64,000 nt of DNA from Liquorilactobacillus sucicola DSM 21376 = JCM 15457 (GTDB lineage Bacteria > Bacillota > Bacilli > Lactobacillales > Lactobacillaceae). The position numbers and the translations under genes are program-made. The stretch spans positions 1 to 64,000 of the forward strand of contig NZ_BALC01000001.1 in assembly GCF_000612445.1 (NCBI RefSeq), in the 5' to 3' direction. Positions 45,418-54,861 of the stretch are shown here, one piece after another (positions within the stretch are counted from its first letter, which is position 1; each line of letters begins with the position of its first letter). The notes below the pieces were generated by a model that was given only the letters and a program-made list of their open reading frames with translations, made no database searches and was not told where the DNA came from.

Positions 45418-46813
45418 GTGAAAGAATTAACTGAAGGAAACCCGATAAAACTTATTTTAATGTTTACTCTGCCGCTGTTAGTTGGAAATTTGTTTCAGCA
45501 GCTGTATAGTATCTCAGATACCTTGATTGTTGGACAGACTCTTGGTGTTAATGAACTTGCGGCAGTTGGTGCGACAGGAAGTATTCAATTCCTGATTATT
45601 GGGTTTGCACAGGGCTTGACAGCTGGTTTATCGATAATGACAGCACAATATTTTGGAGCTCATGACTATAGAAAGGTTAGGGTGAGTTTTGCAGCAAGCA
45701 TTATCATTTGCATAGGTGCAACTGTGATCCTGACTTTTTTGAGTTTGTTTTTTGTTAATGACATATTGAACTTGATGCAGACACCAGCTGCAATAAAGCA
45801 GGATGCGCAATTGTTTATCTCAATCATTTTTGCGGGTATCTTTTCTTCTATGGCATTTAACTTGCTTGCAAATATTATTCGTGCTCTTGGTGATAGCAGA
45901 ACCCCGCTTTACTTTCTAATAATTGCTGCAGTGATCAACGTCATACTTGAATTGATTTTTATTCTTGTATTTCATATGGGTGTTGAAGGTGCGGGTTTTG
46001 CAACAGTCGTTGCGCAAATTTTTTCAGTGGTACTTTGTATTTTATATATTATAAGGAAAATGCCATTATTGCAGGTCAAAAAAAAGTGATTTTAAAAAGG
46101 TAACTAAGCAAGAATTGCGGCGTCACCTATATGTAGGACTGCCGATGGCATTTCAAACTTCGATTATTGCTATCGGGTCAATAATGATTCAGGCAGCTTT
46201 GAACAGTTTAGGTACAACAGCAGTTGCGGCGACGACCGCTGCAAGCAAAATAGATCAGGTTGCAATCCAGCCGATGATGTCATTTGGGATTGCAATGGCA
46301 ACTTTCACCGCTCAAAATTTTGGAGCACATAAGTATGAACGCATACTGAAAGGTGTGAAACAAAGTCTTTTAGTTTCTGGAACATTCAGTATCGGTGCGG
46401 GTTTATTAGTTATCTTGTTTGGTAAGGACTTGGTTGTACTTTTTGTTGGAAAATCAGCGGTAGAAGTTTTAAATCTGTCGCAAATCTATTTCAATGTTAA
46501 TGGTTCATTTTATTTGATGCTTGCAACGCTCTTTATTCTGCGTTATACGCTCCAAGGACTGGGGGAGAGTATTATTCCGACACTTGCCGGGATAGTTGAA
46601 CTGTTGATGCGCTGTTTAGCAGCCCTTTTGCTAGCTACTTCTGTCGGGTATGTCGGAACCTGCTTTGCGAATCCATTAGCATGGTTAGGTTCGTGTTCGG
46701 TTTTGATAATCTCTTATTTAAAAGCAATGAAGATGTTGAAACAGAAACAAGGCATTGTCAGTGAAGAGCAGCAAGTGAGAGCCAGAGCACGCCAAGTTGA
46801 GTTGCGTCAATGA
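45418..46813 (+). pseudogene. MATE family efflux transporter, frameshifted
   Basis: Na+- or H+-coupled multidrug/toxin exporter of the NorM/DinF-like type, about 465 residues when joined. GTG 45418 follows GGAGGTAAAA. The first half carries LFQQLYSISDTLIVGQ and IRALGDSRTP; it stops at 46089 after an A8 run (46078-46085). In the +1 frame the protein continues KSDFKKVTKQELRRHLYVGLPMAFQTS to 46813. Dropping one A joins the halves exactly at the link between the two six-helix bundles. Confidence 0.85.
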
Positions 46814-46915
46814 AAAAATGATAGTAATAGCTTATTATTGATATTAATTAAAAAAGTTGCGTCTGTATTTTATATTTGATATTATGCTTAAGATATAAGA
46901 AATGAAGGTGAATCA

Positions 46916-47122
46916 ATGGAAGCAAAGTTTGAAATTGGAGAGAAAGTTAAATGCAAAAAATTTGGTGCATTAAATCATGATTTTGTCGGATCAATAGAAA
47001 AAATATACGAAAATTCTGCAATGGTTTCAATAATTGAACACGATGATTCTGACGAGCTAGCAGTTAGTGATTTTCATAAAAGAGCGATTGTCCGTTTAAA
47101 AAGTATGAAAAAGATTTCTTGA
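46916..47122 (+). CDS. DUF2187-like small protein (68 aa)
   Basis: Begins MEAKFEIGEKVKCKKFG and has a beta-rich KOW/SH3-like pattern (FVGSIEKIYENSAMVSI). This resembles the DUF2187 family found in Firmicutes. AAGGTGA precedes ATG 46916. Function unknown. Confidence 0.65.
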   Translation: MEAKFEIGEKVKCKKFGALNHDFVGSIEKIYENSAMVSIIEHDDSDELAVSDFHKRAIVRLKSMKKIS

Positions 47123-47130
47123 AAATGAAG

Positions 47131-47159
47131 CTGACACATCTGTAGTTTTGTGATATACT
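47131..47159 (+). promoter_or_regulatory. Promoter of the orphan tRNA-Gly(CCC)
   Basis: CTGACA (47131-47136), 17-bp spacer, TATACT (47154-47159) with extended TG at 47151, 12 bp before the tRNA. Confidence 0.75.
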
Positions 47160-47171
47160 ACTGTGTGTTGT

Positions 47172-47242
47172 GCGGGTGTAGTTTAGTGGTAAAATTCCAG
47201 CTTCCCAAGCTGATGTCGCGAGTTCGATTCTCGTCACCCGCT
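47172..47242 (+). tRNA. tRNA-Gly(CCC), orphan gene
   Basis: 71 nt. Acceptor, D and T arms are identical to tRNA-Gly(TCC) at 1123; the differences are in and around the anticodon arm, which gives loop TTCCCAA and anticodon CCC. Pair 27-43 is a C-A mismatch. It has its own promoter and terminator and would read only GGG. Confidence 0.92.
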
Positions 47243-47256
47243 TTATTCGATTTATT

Positions 47257-47278
47257 ACGTCCTTGGATGGGCGTTTTT
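47257..47278 (+). terminator. Terminator of tRNA-Gly(CCC)
   Basis: ACGTCC and GGGCGT form a 6-bp stem (one G-T pair) followed by TTTT. Confidence 0.6.
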
Positions 47279-47313
47279 ATTTTATCTTTGTACTATGCAC
47301 TAAATGTTTTTTT

Positions 47314-47322
47314 TGGTACAAT
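47314..47322 (+). promoter_or_regulatory. Extended -10 promoter of the argS leader
   Basis: TGG-TACAAT gives an extended -10; the -35 region is poor. Confidence 0.5.
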
Positions 47323-47329
47323 TAGGCAG

Positions 47330-47523
47330 AGTTTAAGAGAAAAGAATAGTAAGTTATCTAAGTTTGAAGCGAGCCTAGGGTGATGGGAGCTAGGTAGCGG
47401 CAATAACCAAAACGCGCTTTTCTGGGTTGATAATTATATAATTGAGTGGATCGCTGATCAATTAGAGTGGTACCGCGGGAGTTATCTCGTCTCTTACATT
47501 TTATTTAGTGTAGGAGTTTTTTT
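47330..47523 (+). promoter_or_regulatory. T-box leader of argS (specifier CGC, Arg)
   Basis: The core GAGTGGTACCGCGG is at 47465-47478; the T matches discriminator A of tRNA-Arg. AACGCGC (47411-47417) supplies CGC as probable specifier. A terminator CTCTTACA/TGTAGGAG with seven T residues ends the leader (about 47491-47523). Confidence 0.88.
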
Positions 47524-47546
47524 ATTGTCAAAACAAGGAGGAAATT

Positions 47547-49247
47547 ATGAATTATAGAAATTTTGTTGTTAATGCACTGGCTGATGTATTGGAAGGACAA
47601 CTAGAAAAAGATACAATCAACAAGACGATTGAAAAACCTAAAAGCTTAGCATTAGGGGACTATGCTTTTCCAACGTTTCCTTTAGCAAAAATACTCAAAA
47701 AGGCGCCTCAGATTATAGCAAGTGAAATTGCGGCAAAAATTGATCATAAGGAATTTGATAAAGTTCAGGCGGTAGGACCGTATATCAACTTTTTTTTAAA
47801 TAAGAAAAAGTACAGCGACAGTATCCTGCGGCAGATTTTGGTTGAAGGATCAGCTTATGGAAATCAGAATTTGGGCGATAATGGCAATGTTCCCATTGAC
47901 ATGTCTTCACCAAACATTGCTAAGCCGATTTCTATGGGGCATTTGCGTTCAACAGTGATTGGTAACTCAATTGCAAAACTTTTGGCAAAAACTAATTACC
48001 ACCCCATTAAGATAAATCATTTAGGGGATTGGGGAACTCAGTTTGGTAAACTAATTGAGGCTTATAAGCTCTGGGGAAGCGAAGAAGAAGTTAAGGCAGA
48101 TCCAATTAATAAATTACTTGAATATTATGTTCGTTTCCATAAAGAAGATGTTGAACATCCGGAACTTGATGATGAAGCTCGCGCATGGTTCAAACGTCTT
48201 GAAGATGGAGATCCAGAAGCAGTTAGTTTGTGGAAATGGTTCCGCTCGGAGTCGCTGAAATCTTTTATGAAGATTTATAATAAACTGGGCGTTAAGTTTG
48301 ATTCGTTTAACGGAGAAGCTTTTTACAATGACAAGATGGATGAAGTGGTTACACTTCTAGAACAAAAAGATTTGCTTCAGGAAAGCAGAGGGGCTCAAAT
48401 TGTAGATCTGAGCAAGTACAACTTGAATCCGGCACTAATCAAAAAGACCGATGGGGCTACTTTGTATATTACGCGTGATCTGGCAGCAGCGATTTATCGG
48501 AAACGAACATATAGCTTCGTTCAATCGCTTTATGTAGTTGGAAATGAGCAAACCAATCATTTTAAGCAGCTAAAGGCAGTTTTAAAAGAGTTAGGCGAAG
48601 AATGGTCAGACGATATCCACCACATTCCTTTCGGACTGATAACTCAGGGTGGCAAAAAGCTTTCAACACGGGCTGGTCGTGTAATTCTTTTGGATGAGGT
48701 CTTAGACGATGCAGTTCAACTTGCCGAGCAACAAATTGAGGAAAAAAATCCAGATCTTAAAGATAAAGAAACAGTAGCCAAGCAAGTAGGTGTAGGGGCT
48801 GTTATCTTTCATGATCTTAAAAATGAAAGAATGAACAATTTTGATTTTAACTTAGAGGAAGTTGTCCGTTTTGAAGGTGAAACGGGACCGTATGTTCAGT
48901 ATTCGCATGCACGTGCAATGAGTATTTTGCGCAAGGCAAAAGCCCAAAACGCAGGGGAAGTTCCAGAACCTGATTATCAACTGAGTGATGAGGAATCGTG
49001 GGAAGTTTTGCGTTTGTTAGGATCATTTTCAGCAATCATTAAACGAGCAGTTGAAGAGTATGAACCTTCGGTAATTGCTAAGTATTCGCTGCACTTGGCC
49101 AAGTCCTTTAACAAGTATTATGCACATACTAAGGTTTTGAAAGAAGATGCGCAGTTGTCAGCTAGGTTGGCACTTGTTGAAAGCGTAGCTATAGTGTTAA
49201 AAGAGTCTTTGAGACTTTTAGGTGTCCAAGCACCTGAAGAGATGTAG
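47547..49247 (+). CDS. argS: Arginyl-tRNA synthetase
   Basis: Class I synthetase of 566 residues charging tRNA-Arg. N-terminal Add-1 domain (about 1-110), then the HIGH-type motif [16 protein letters not shown] (about 122-137), a Rossmann core with [14 protein letters not shown], and the C-terminal DALR anticodon-binding domain with [10 protein letters not shown]. The KMSKS equivalent is [17 protein letters not shown] precedes ATG 47547. Controlled by the Arg T-box directly upstream. Confidence 0.97.
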   Translation: MNYRNFVVNALADVLEGQLEKDTINKTIEKPKSLALGDYAFPTFPLAKILKKAPQIIASEIAAKIDHKEFDKVQAVGPYINFFLNKKKYSDSILRQILVEGSAYGNQNLGDNGNVPIDMSSPNIAKPISMGHLRSTVIGNSIAKLLAKTNYHPIKINHLGDWGTQFGKLIEAYKLWGSEEEVKADPINKLLEYYVRFHKEDVEHPELDDEARAWFKRLEDGDPEAVSLWKWFRSESLKSFMKIYNKLGVKFDSFNGEAFYNDKMDEVVTLLEQKDLLQESRGAQIVDLSKYNLNPALIKKTDGATLYITRDLAAAIYRKRTYSFVQSLYVVGNEQTNHFKQLKAVLKELGEEWSDDIHHIPFGLITQGGKKLSTRAGRVILLDEVLDDAVQLAEQQIEEKNPDLKDKETVAKQVGVGAVIFHDLKNERMNNFDFNLEEVVRFEGETGPYVQYSHARAMSILRKAKAQNAGEVPEPDYQLSDEESWEVLRLLGSFSAIIKRAVEEYEPSVIAKYSLHLAKSFNKYYAHTKVLKEDAQLSARLALVESVAIVLKESLRLLGVQAPEEM

Positions 49248-49306
49248 CGCTGCTAATGAAAAGTCCATTGATGCTTTAGTTATAGAAATTTTAGTTAATT
49301 TAAATG

Positions 49307-49346
49307 TGGCTAGGTCAAAGTTCTTTTTGACCTAGCCATATTTATT
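49307..49346 (+). terminator. Terminator after argS (repeat-like hairpin)
   Basis: TGGCTAGGTCAAAG pairs with TTTTTGACCTAGCCA, then an AT-rich tail. Same TAGGTCAAA/TTTGACCTA design as the dispersed repeat hairpins. Confidence 0.8.
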
Positions 49347-49475
49347 ATCATAGTTTAACCAAGTTGCGTATATTTTAAATAGGTAAATAAGCTGAATCAT
49401 TGAGTAGTATGGGAGCAAGAGAAAAAGCAAGGTTAATTATAATAGTCTGGTTGCAAAAAAATTCCCTAAAAAATT

Positions 49476-49490
49476 AAGGAAGCGCTTTCT
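49476..49490. promoter_or_regulatory. cre-like site upstream of the Crp/Fnr-type regulator
   Basis: AAGGAAGCGCTTTCT fits WTGNAANCGNWNNCW with one mismatch and is almost palindromic. TATAAT at 49525-49530 is the nearest -10. CcpA control is inference. The same 250-bp gap holds the second copy of the 21-bp motif seen at 15088. Confidence 0.45.
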
Positions 49491-49579
49491 AAAAGCTTAC
49501 GAATATTGTAAAATATCTATGTAATATAATTTATTTTTATTGGTTTTAATAAAAAGCGAATAAGCTGGAGAGTAACTAT

Positions 49580-50290
49580 ATGAAAAAAATGCAGCAAACT
49601 TTGATAAAAGAAAAATTAAAATTTTTGAAAATTGGTTCATTACTTGATCAGAAATCAATTGATGAAGTCATAGCTATCAGTACTTTTAAAGAATTCGAAC
49701 ATAAAAGTAATATGGGATACAGATTGGGGGATTTTTCTAAAGTTTACCTCATAGTAGAAGGGATCGTAAGCGTGAAAATCAGTAATGAAAAGGGGAGAAA
49801 TACACGCGGCTTTTTGTTGGGAAAGAACGATTTTTTTCCCATTATTATGTTTACTGAAAATGTTCATGAAAATATTCTTTTTGAAATAAGTACATGTTCT
49901 CGTGTACAAGTTTTAATTATACCTGTTAGAGAAATTAAAAAAATGACTAAGAGAAACAAAAAAATTCATAGTTTGCACATGCAAATGAAAGATGAACTGA
50001 TTGAGGAACGAGCTAGTCATGCCATTGATTTGTCTGCACCGCAAATGAGCGAGCGTGTAATCGAAGAACTTCTCTTTATTGGTAAAAAGTTTGGTGAAAC
50101 TTGTGCAGAAGGGGTTAAAATTAAAAATCACTGGATTACACGAGAAATTCTGGGCTACGTGGTTGGAACAACACCTAAAACGGTCAACACGACTTTCTCT
50201 AAATTAGAAAAAGATGCTTTAATAATATTATCGCGCCATGTCTGGATTCTAAAAGCAAAATTCTTTGAAAAGTATGAGTACTTGCAGTAA
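49580..50290 (+). CDS. Crp/Fnr family transcriptional regulator
   Basis: 236 residues. An N-terminal cyclic-nucleotide-binding-like beta barrel (about 20-135, with VYLIVEGIVSVKIS) is followed by a Crp-type winged HTH (about 160-225, ITREILGYVVGTTPKTVNTTFSKL in the recognition region). It lacks an Fnr-type N-terminal cysteine cluster, and the canonical cAMP-binding residues are not evident. The gene lies 65 bp upstream of argR, recalling ArcR-type regulators of arginine catabolism, but no arc genes are in the window. The link is inference. Confidence 0.85.
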   Translation: MKKMQQTLIKEKLKFLKIGSLLDQKSIDEVIAISTFKEFEHKSNMGYRLGDFSKVYLIVEGIVSVKISNEKGRNTRGFLLGKNDFFPIIMFTENVHENILFEISTCSRVQVLIIPVREIKKMTKRNKKIHSLHMQMKDELIEERASHAIDLSAPQMSERVIEELLFIGKKFGETCAEGVKIKNHWITREILGYVVGTTPKTVNTTFSKLEKDALIILSRHVWILKAKFFEKYEYLQ

Positions 50291-50355
50291 TCACTCGTTT
50301 AAAGCGAAGAGGTTTGATATAATAGCTCTAAAATAGTGATGAAAAAAGGTGCGTT

Positions 50356-50826
50356 ATGAAAAAAGAGCAAAGACAAGCTAAGATAGAGCAAATAATCACA
50401 CAGAATGAAATTGCAACTCAAGACGAACTGATGAAGGCATTGTCAAATGTTGGTATTAAAGCAACGCAAGCGACAATTTCACGAGATATTCGGGAAATGA
50501 GGATAATTAAAGAACAAGATGCTAATGGTCAGGTACACTATGTGATCTTTAAGGGCAACCGTCAATCTGAAGAAGAAAAACTTTTTGAAAACATTCATGA
50601 AATGGTCACGGATATCACACAGGTTGAATTCATAAACATAATCCACACTTTGCCGCGGAATGCTAACGTGTTGACAGCGATTATTGATGATTTGAATCTT
50701 AAAGAAGTTGTGGGAACGATGGCTGGTTATGATACGATTTTGATTATCAGCAAATCCCGCGAAGATGCTAGGACTGTCAGTGATTTATTTAAAAAGTATA
50801 TTGATGAAAATAATGTGGCAGACTGA
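50356..50826 (+). CDS. argR: Arginine repressor family regulator
   Basis: 156-residue ArgR/AhrC-type protein. N-terminal winged HTH with QATISRDIREMRI (about 38-50) binds ARG boxes; the C-terminal domain (about 80-150) forms the hexamer and binds arginine. Where the family usually reads GT-x-x-GDDT, this protein has GTMAGYDT (120-127): the first of two arginine-contacting aspartates is Tyr125, while Asp126 is kept. This may weaken arginine sensing, as reported for one of the paired ArgR proteins in Lactococcus. AAGGTG precedes ATG 50356. Confidence 0.93.
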   Translation: MKKEQRQAKIEQIITQNEIATQDELMKALSNVGIKATQATISRDIREMRIIKEQDANGQVHYVIFKGNRQSEEEKLFENIHEMVTDITQVEFINIIHTLPRNANVLTAIIDDLNLKEVVGTMAGYDTILIISKSREDARTVSDLFKKYIDENNVAD

Positions 50827-50923
50827 TCTTTTAATTATACGTTAAACTTATCCTTTTCAAGCTGATAAATAAAGCGATGTGGTAAAATGTAATAAATTAT
50901 CTACGAAGAGGTTAAATACAATT

Positions 50924-53051
50924 ATGAAGTATGATTCATGGATTGATCTGATCAAAGAAAGAACCAAAAAAACTTGGGGTCATATAAAAAATTGGATTAA
51001 ACGAAAATTTTGGCGTTACCAGATTTGGCGCTGGTTGGCGGTTATTTTTCTGAGTGTATTTTTAAGTGCCAGCATTTATCTCATTTTTGTAGCTAAAACA
51101 GCTGATGTTGGGAATCTTAAGGCTGAATTGGAACAATCAACCGAGATTTATGATCACCAAGGTAAAAAAGCTGGGTATTTGTATTCTCAAAAGGGTACAT
51201 GGAAATCACTTGATAATATTTCGATTAATATGCAAAATGCTGTTTTATCAACAGAGGATCGTAATTTTTATCACGAATATGGTTTTTCGTTTAAGGGGAT
51301 CGGACGCGCAGGTGTTCTGTATCTCAAAAATAAACTGTTGGGGCGCAGTTATATCAGCGGTGGTGGAAGTACACTAACGCAGCAGTTAGTGAAAAATGCT
51401 TTTTTGTCGCAAGAACAAACATTTTCGCGTAAGGCAAAAGAAATTTTTATTGCAATGCAAGTTGAAAATGAATATTCAAAAAAAGAAATATTAACAATGT
51501 ATCTGAATAATGCATATTTTGGAAATGGCGTGTGGGGGGTAGAAGATGCCGCCAAGAAGTATTTTGGTGTTAGCGCCAGTCAGTTGAGTGTTGCTCAAGC
51601 AGCAACTCTAGCAGGTATGTTGACTAATCCGAGTGGATTTAATCCGCTTGATCATCCTCAAAGTTCCAAGCAGCGACGTAACGTAGTCATTGACTTAATG
51701 GCAGAAAATGAAAAAATTTCAACGGCACAAGCCAAAGTATATAAAGAGCAGCGAATGACGGTGAACGACGCATACCACTACGAATCTGGGTATAAATACC
51801 CTTATTATTTTGATGCAGTGATTAATGAAGCAATAAAAAAATATGGCCTAACTGAATCTCAAGTAATGAATAGGGGCTACAAGATTTATACATCGTTAAA
51901 CCAAAATTATCAGTCTAGCCTGCAAGATAGTTTTGCCGATTCAAGTTTATTCCCGTATGATGCTGAAGATGGAACTGAAGCGCAGAGCATCGGTTGCAAT
52001 GGATCCGCAAACTGGAGGTGTAGCTGCTGTTGTGGGAGGACGTTCTGAATCACATGTTTTTAGAGGTTACAATCGGGGAACGCAACTTGTCAGATCACCG
52101 GGTTCAACGATCAAGCCAATTGCGGTGTATACCCCTGCACTTGAAGCGGGATATCATTATGATTCGATCCTGTATGACAACTTCAGATCCTATGGAACAA
52201 ACAAATATACGCCGCATAATTGGAATAATGTTTATGATGGAAAAATTCCAATGTATAAAGCTTTAGCAGAGAGCAAAAATGCAGCAGCTGTTTGGCTCTT
52301 GAACAAAATAGGCGTCCAGTCGGGTTATGATATGGTCAAAAAGTTTGGCTTAGGTGTTACAAAAGATGATAATAATCTTAGTTTAGGATTGGGTGGCATT
52401 ACAAAGGGTGAATCTCCCTATGAAATGGCGAGTGCCTACACAACTTTTGCGAATAATGGAGTCAAGAATGATCCACATTTTATTACGAAAATCGTAGATG
52501 CTTCTGGAAAAGTGATTGTTGATAATACGACATCATCGTCTAAAAGAGTTATAAGTGCTAAAAATGCAAAAGAAATGACGAGTATGATGATGGATGTTTA
52601 TAATATTGGAACTGGTGCAGATGCTAAACCTAGCGGTTATACGATTGCGGGTAAGACAGGCAGTACGCAGAGTGCTGATGGGACCTCAACGAACGATAAA
52701 GATCATTGGTACATTGGATACACTCCTGATATAGTGCTTGCAACTTGGGTTGGTTTTGACTCAGCAAAGCATTCTTTAAGCAACGAAGGAGTTCGAGGAG
52801 GATCGGCACTGTTCAAAAACGAGATGGAGTCGGTGCTTCCAGCAACTAAGCAAACCTCTTTCGGCGTGAAGAGTGCATCAAGTATGGTAGCTGCATCTGA
52901 AAAAAAGAATAGTAATTTATGGGACAGTTTAAAAGATGCTGGTCAAAGTGTCGGTGAGGATGTTTCAAAATCAACTTCTGGTATCAAAAAGAAGGCTGCG
53001 GATTTGTTTGATTCTGGCAAACAGAAGATTCAGAACTGGTTTGGACAATAA
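50924..53051 (+). pseudogene. pbp1A: Class A penicillin-binding protein (PBP1A type), frameshifted
   Basis: Bifunctional peptidoglycan glycosyltransferase/transpeptidase of about 708 residues when joined. ATG 50924 starts a basic cytoplasmic segment and one membrane anchor (about 42-65). The GT51 part keeps TEDRNFYHEYGF and GGSTLTQQLVKN. The first frame leaves the protein at about 51985 and stops at 52048; the +1 frame continues ASVAMDPQTGGV with the transpeptidase motifs SPGSTIKP, SKN and KTGST. One extra A or a missing GC pair at CAGAGC explains the break. A Ser-rich tail ends the protein. Both halves are well conserved. Confidence 0.87.
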
Positions 53052-53128
53052 TTACGCTATGGAAGAGCAGGATATAATGTTACAATTAAAATGCGCTGAT
53101 AAGAAGTGTTAAATGAGGAGGAGCTTTT

Positions 53129-53467
53129 ATGATCAATATATACGATTATGCTAATCAATTAGAACAAAACCTTCGTCAAACAGAGGAATATCAAGAACTG
53201 AAGAAGGCCTATGCGGATGTTAAAGCAGATGAAAATTCATATAAGGAATTCAAGAAGTTTCAGGAGGCTCAGATGGAGTTTCAAAACAAGCAGGCAAAAG
53301 GCGAGTTAACAGATAGCGATGTTGATAAGATCAAAAGTTTAGGTGAAAAAATCGAAAAAAAGAAAGTTATTATGACTTTGATGGAAAAGGAACGCAAACT
53401 TGCTCAGGTGATGGATGAGATCAACAAGATAATGTTCAAACCTGTAAATGAATTATACCAAGACTAG
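53129..53467 (+). CDS. YlbF/YmcA (DUF964) family protein
   Basis: 112 residues, nearly all helical: INIYDYANQLEQNLRQTEEY begins the family pattern of helices rich in Lys/Glu. In Bacillus, YlbF-family proteins assemble in a complex that steers RNase Y; this YheA/YlbF-like member probably has a related regulatory role. GAGGAG precedes ATG 53129. A terminator follows. Confidence 0.8.
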   Translation: MINIYDYANQLEQNLRQTEEYQELKKAYADVKADENSYKEFKKFQEAQMEFQNKQAKGELTDSDVDKIKSLGEKIEKKKVIMTLMEKERKLAQVMDEINKIMFKPVNELYQD

Positions 53468-53558
53468 ATGTGGAAAATCTGTGAACACATAAATAACGTG
53501 CAGTAATGGGTGATGTTCACTTGGTCGCTATCTGAGCGTTACAACTTTAAACTCGATT

Positions 53559-53603
53559 AAAAAGCACGAATTATTTTTAGTTGATATAATTCGTGCTTTT
53601 TGT
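53559..53603. terminator. Terminator before yhaO
   Basis: AAAAGCACGAATTAT pairs with ATAATTCGTGCTTTT, with A and T runs. Confidence 0.85.
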
Positions 53604-53655
53604 GTTCATTAAATGGAAGAGTACAGCGGATAATTTTTTAGAGAGGATGATGGCA

Positions 53656-54858
53656 GTGAAGTTTATTCACACGGCAGATCTTCATTTGGACAGCCCTTTT
53701 GAGGGATTGAAAAGTATTCCAGATAATTTTGCAAAGAGATTGTATTCTGCTTCAATGACTGCGTTTGCGGAAATCGTAGAGGCAGCGATTAAAAGACAAG
53801 TTGATTTTGTACTGATTGCGGGAGATCTATATGATAGTCCACATCCGAGCGTTGCTGCTCAGCTTTTTTTGCAAAAAGAGTTTTTAAAACTTCAGCAGTC
53901 TGAGATACCAGTTTATCTTTGCCTAGGCAATCATGATTTCCTTAATTTAGAAAATACGACACTTGTTTATCCAGAAAATGTGTATGTTTTTCCTAATCAA
54001 GTTACGACCAAAAGATTTTTTGTCGATGGACAGTCTGTCAGTTTAACAAGTTTTAGTTATGGAAAACAGTGGATTGAGGGGCAGATTGACGGCTTTCCTT
54101 TGAAAGGCTCTGAAAGATGGCATCTAGGAATGGTGCACGGCGAAATCAGCACCGATTATAAAAATGCCAAGTATGCACCTTTTTCATTGACGCAATTAAA
54201 GAGCAAGAACTATGATTACTGGGCGCTGGGACATATACACAAAAGAGAAGTGTTGAGTAGTACACCATTGATTATTTATCCGGGGAATATTCAAGGCAAA
54301 AGTATCAAAGAAACTGGAGTGAAAGGTTACTATTTTGTCACAGATAAAGATAACAAGTTAGTTGCAGATTTTTGCCCAGTAGCGGGTATACAGTGGATTG
54401 AAATACCACTTGAGTTTGAAGAAAATGACACGTTCGAAAAATTGAAAAATAAAATTGAAAACAAACTGGTTGAGATTAAACAGAACTTTTCCTCTGTACA
54501 GGCATTTATTGTTAGGATAAGTTTAAAGGCTTCTTCCGATTTAGAACCAAGTTTAAAGGAACGGATCATAAAGGGAGTATTGCTGGGGCAACTGCAAAAT
54601 GACATTCAGAGTGATGATAACTTATTTTTGTATGATGTCCTCTTGAAGAATGCTCAAATACAGCAAAATAACTTTTGGGATAAGGAAGTAGAAAGCAAGG
54701 CTAAGGAATTGGTTTTTCAAAGAGACAACCTCTATAAATTAGCTGATAATCTAGTGAAATATCGTTTTATTGATGAACACTTTATCCAGTCTTCAATAAC
54801 GGAAAGTATTGGAAATAAAGCAATGACCTATCTAGAGGAAGAAATGGGTGGAGATTAA
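53656..54858 (+). CDS. yhaO: YhaO, SbcD-like metallophosphoesterase (DNA repair exonuclease family)
   Basis: 401 residues from GTG 53656, nine bases after GAGAGG, giving the normal N-terminus KFIHTADLHLDSPFEGL; the two upstream ATGs crowd the ribosome binding site and a longer frame crosses the terminator. The phosphoesterase motifs D-x-H (ADLHLD), GD (LIAGDLYD), GNHD (CLGNHDF) and GHIH (WALGHIHK) are intact, as needed for the two-metal site. The partner ATPase gene yhaN begins three bases downstream, so the pair resembles a compact SbcCD-like nuclease complex. Confidence 0.92.
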   Translation: MKFIHTADLHLDSPFEGLKSIPDNFAKRLYSASMTAFAEIVEAAIKRQVDFVLIAGDLYDSPHPSVAAQLFLQKEFLKLQQSEIPVYLCLGNHDFLNLENTTLVYPENVYVFPNQVTTKRFFVDGQSVSLTSFSYGKQWIEGQIDGFPLKGSERWHLGMVHGEISTDYKNAKYAPFSLTQLKSKNYDYWALGHIHKREVLSSTPLIIYPGNIQGKSIKETGVKGYYFVTDKDNKLVADFCPVAGIQWIEIPLEFEENDTFEKLKNKIENKLVEIKQNFSSVQAFIVRISLKASSDLEPSLKERIIKGVLLGQLQNDIQSDDNLFLYDVLLKNAQIQQNNFWDKEVESKAKELVFQRDNLYKLADNLVKYRFIDEHFIQSSITESIGNKAMTYLEEEMGGD

Positions 54859-54861
54859 CTG

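Noticed and set aside
47150-47383. A 77-codon frame spanning tRNA-Gly(CCC) and the argS leader
   Set aside because: It covers a tRNA, its terminator and the start of a T-box.
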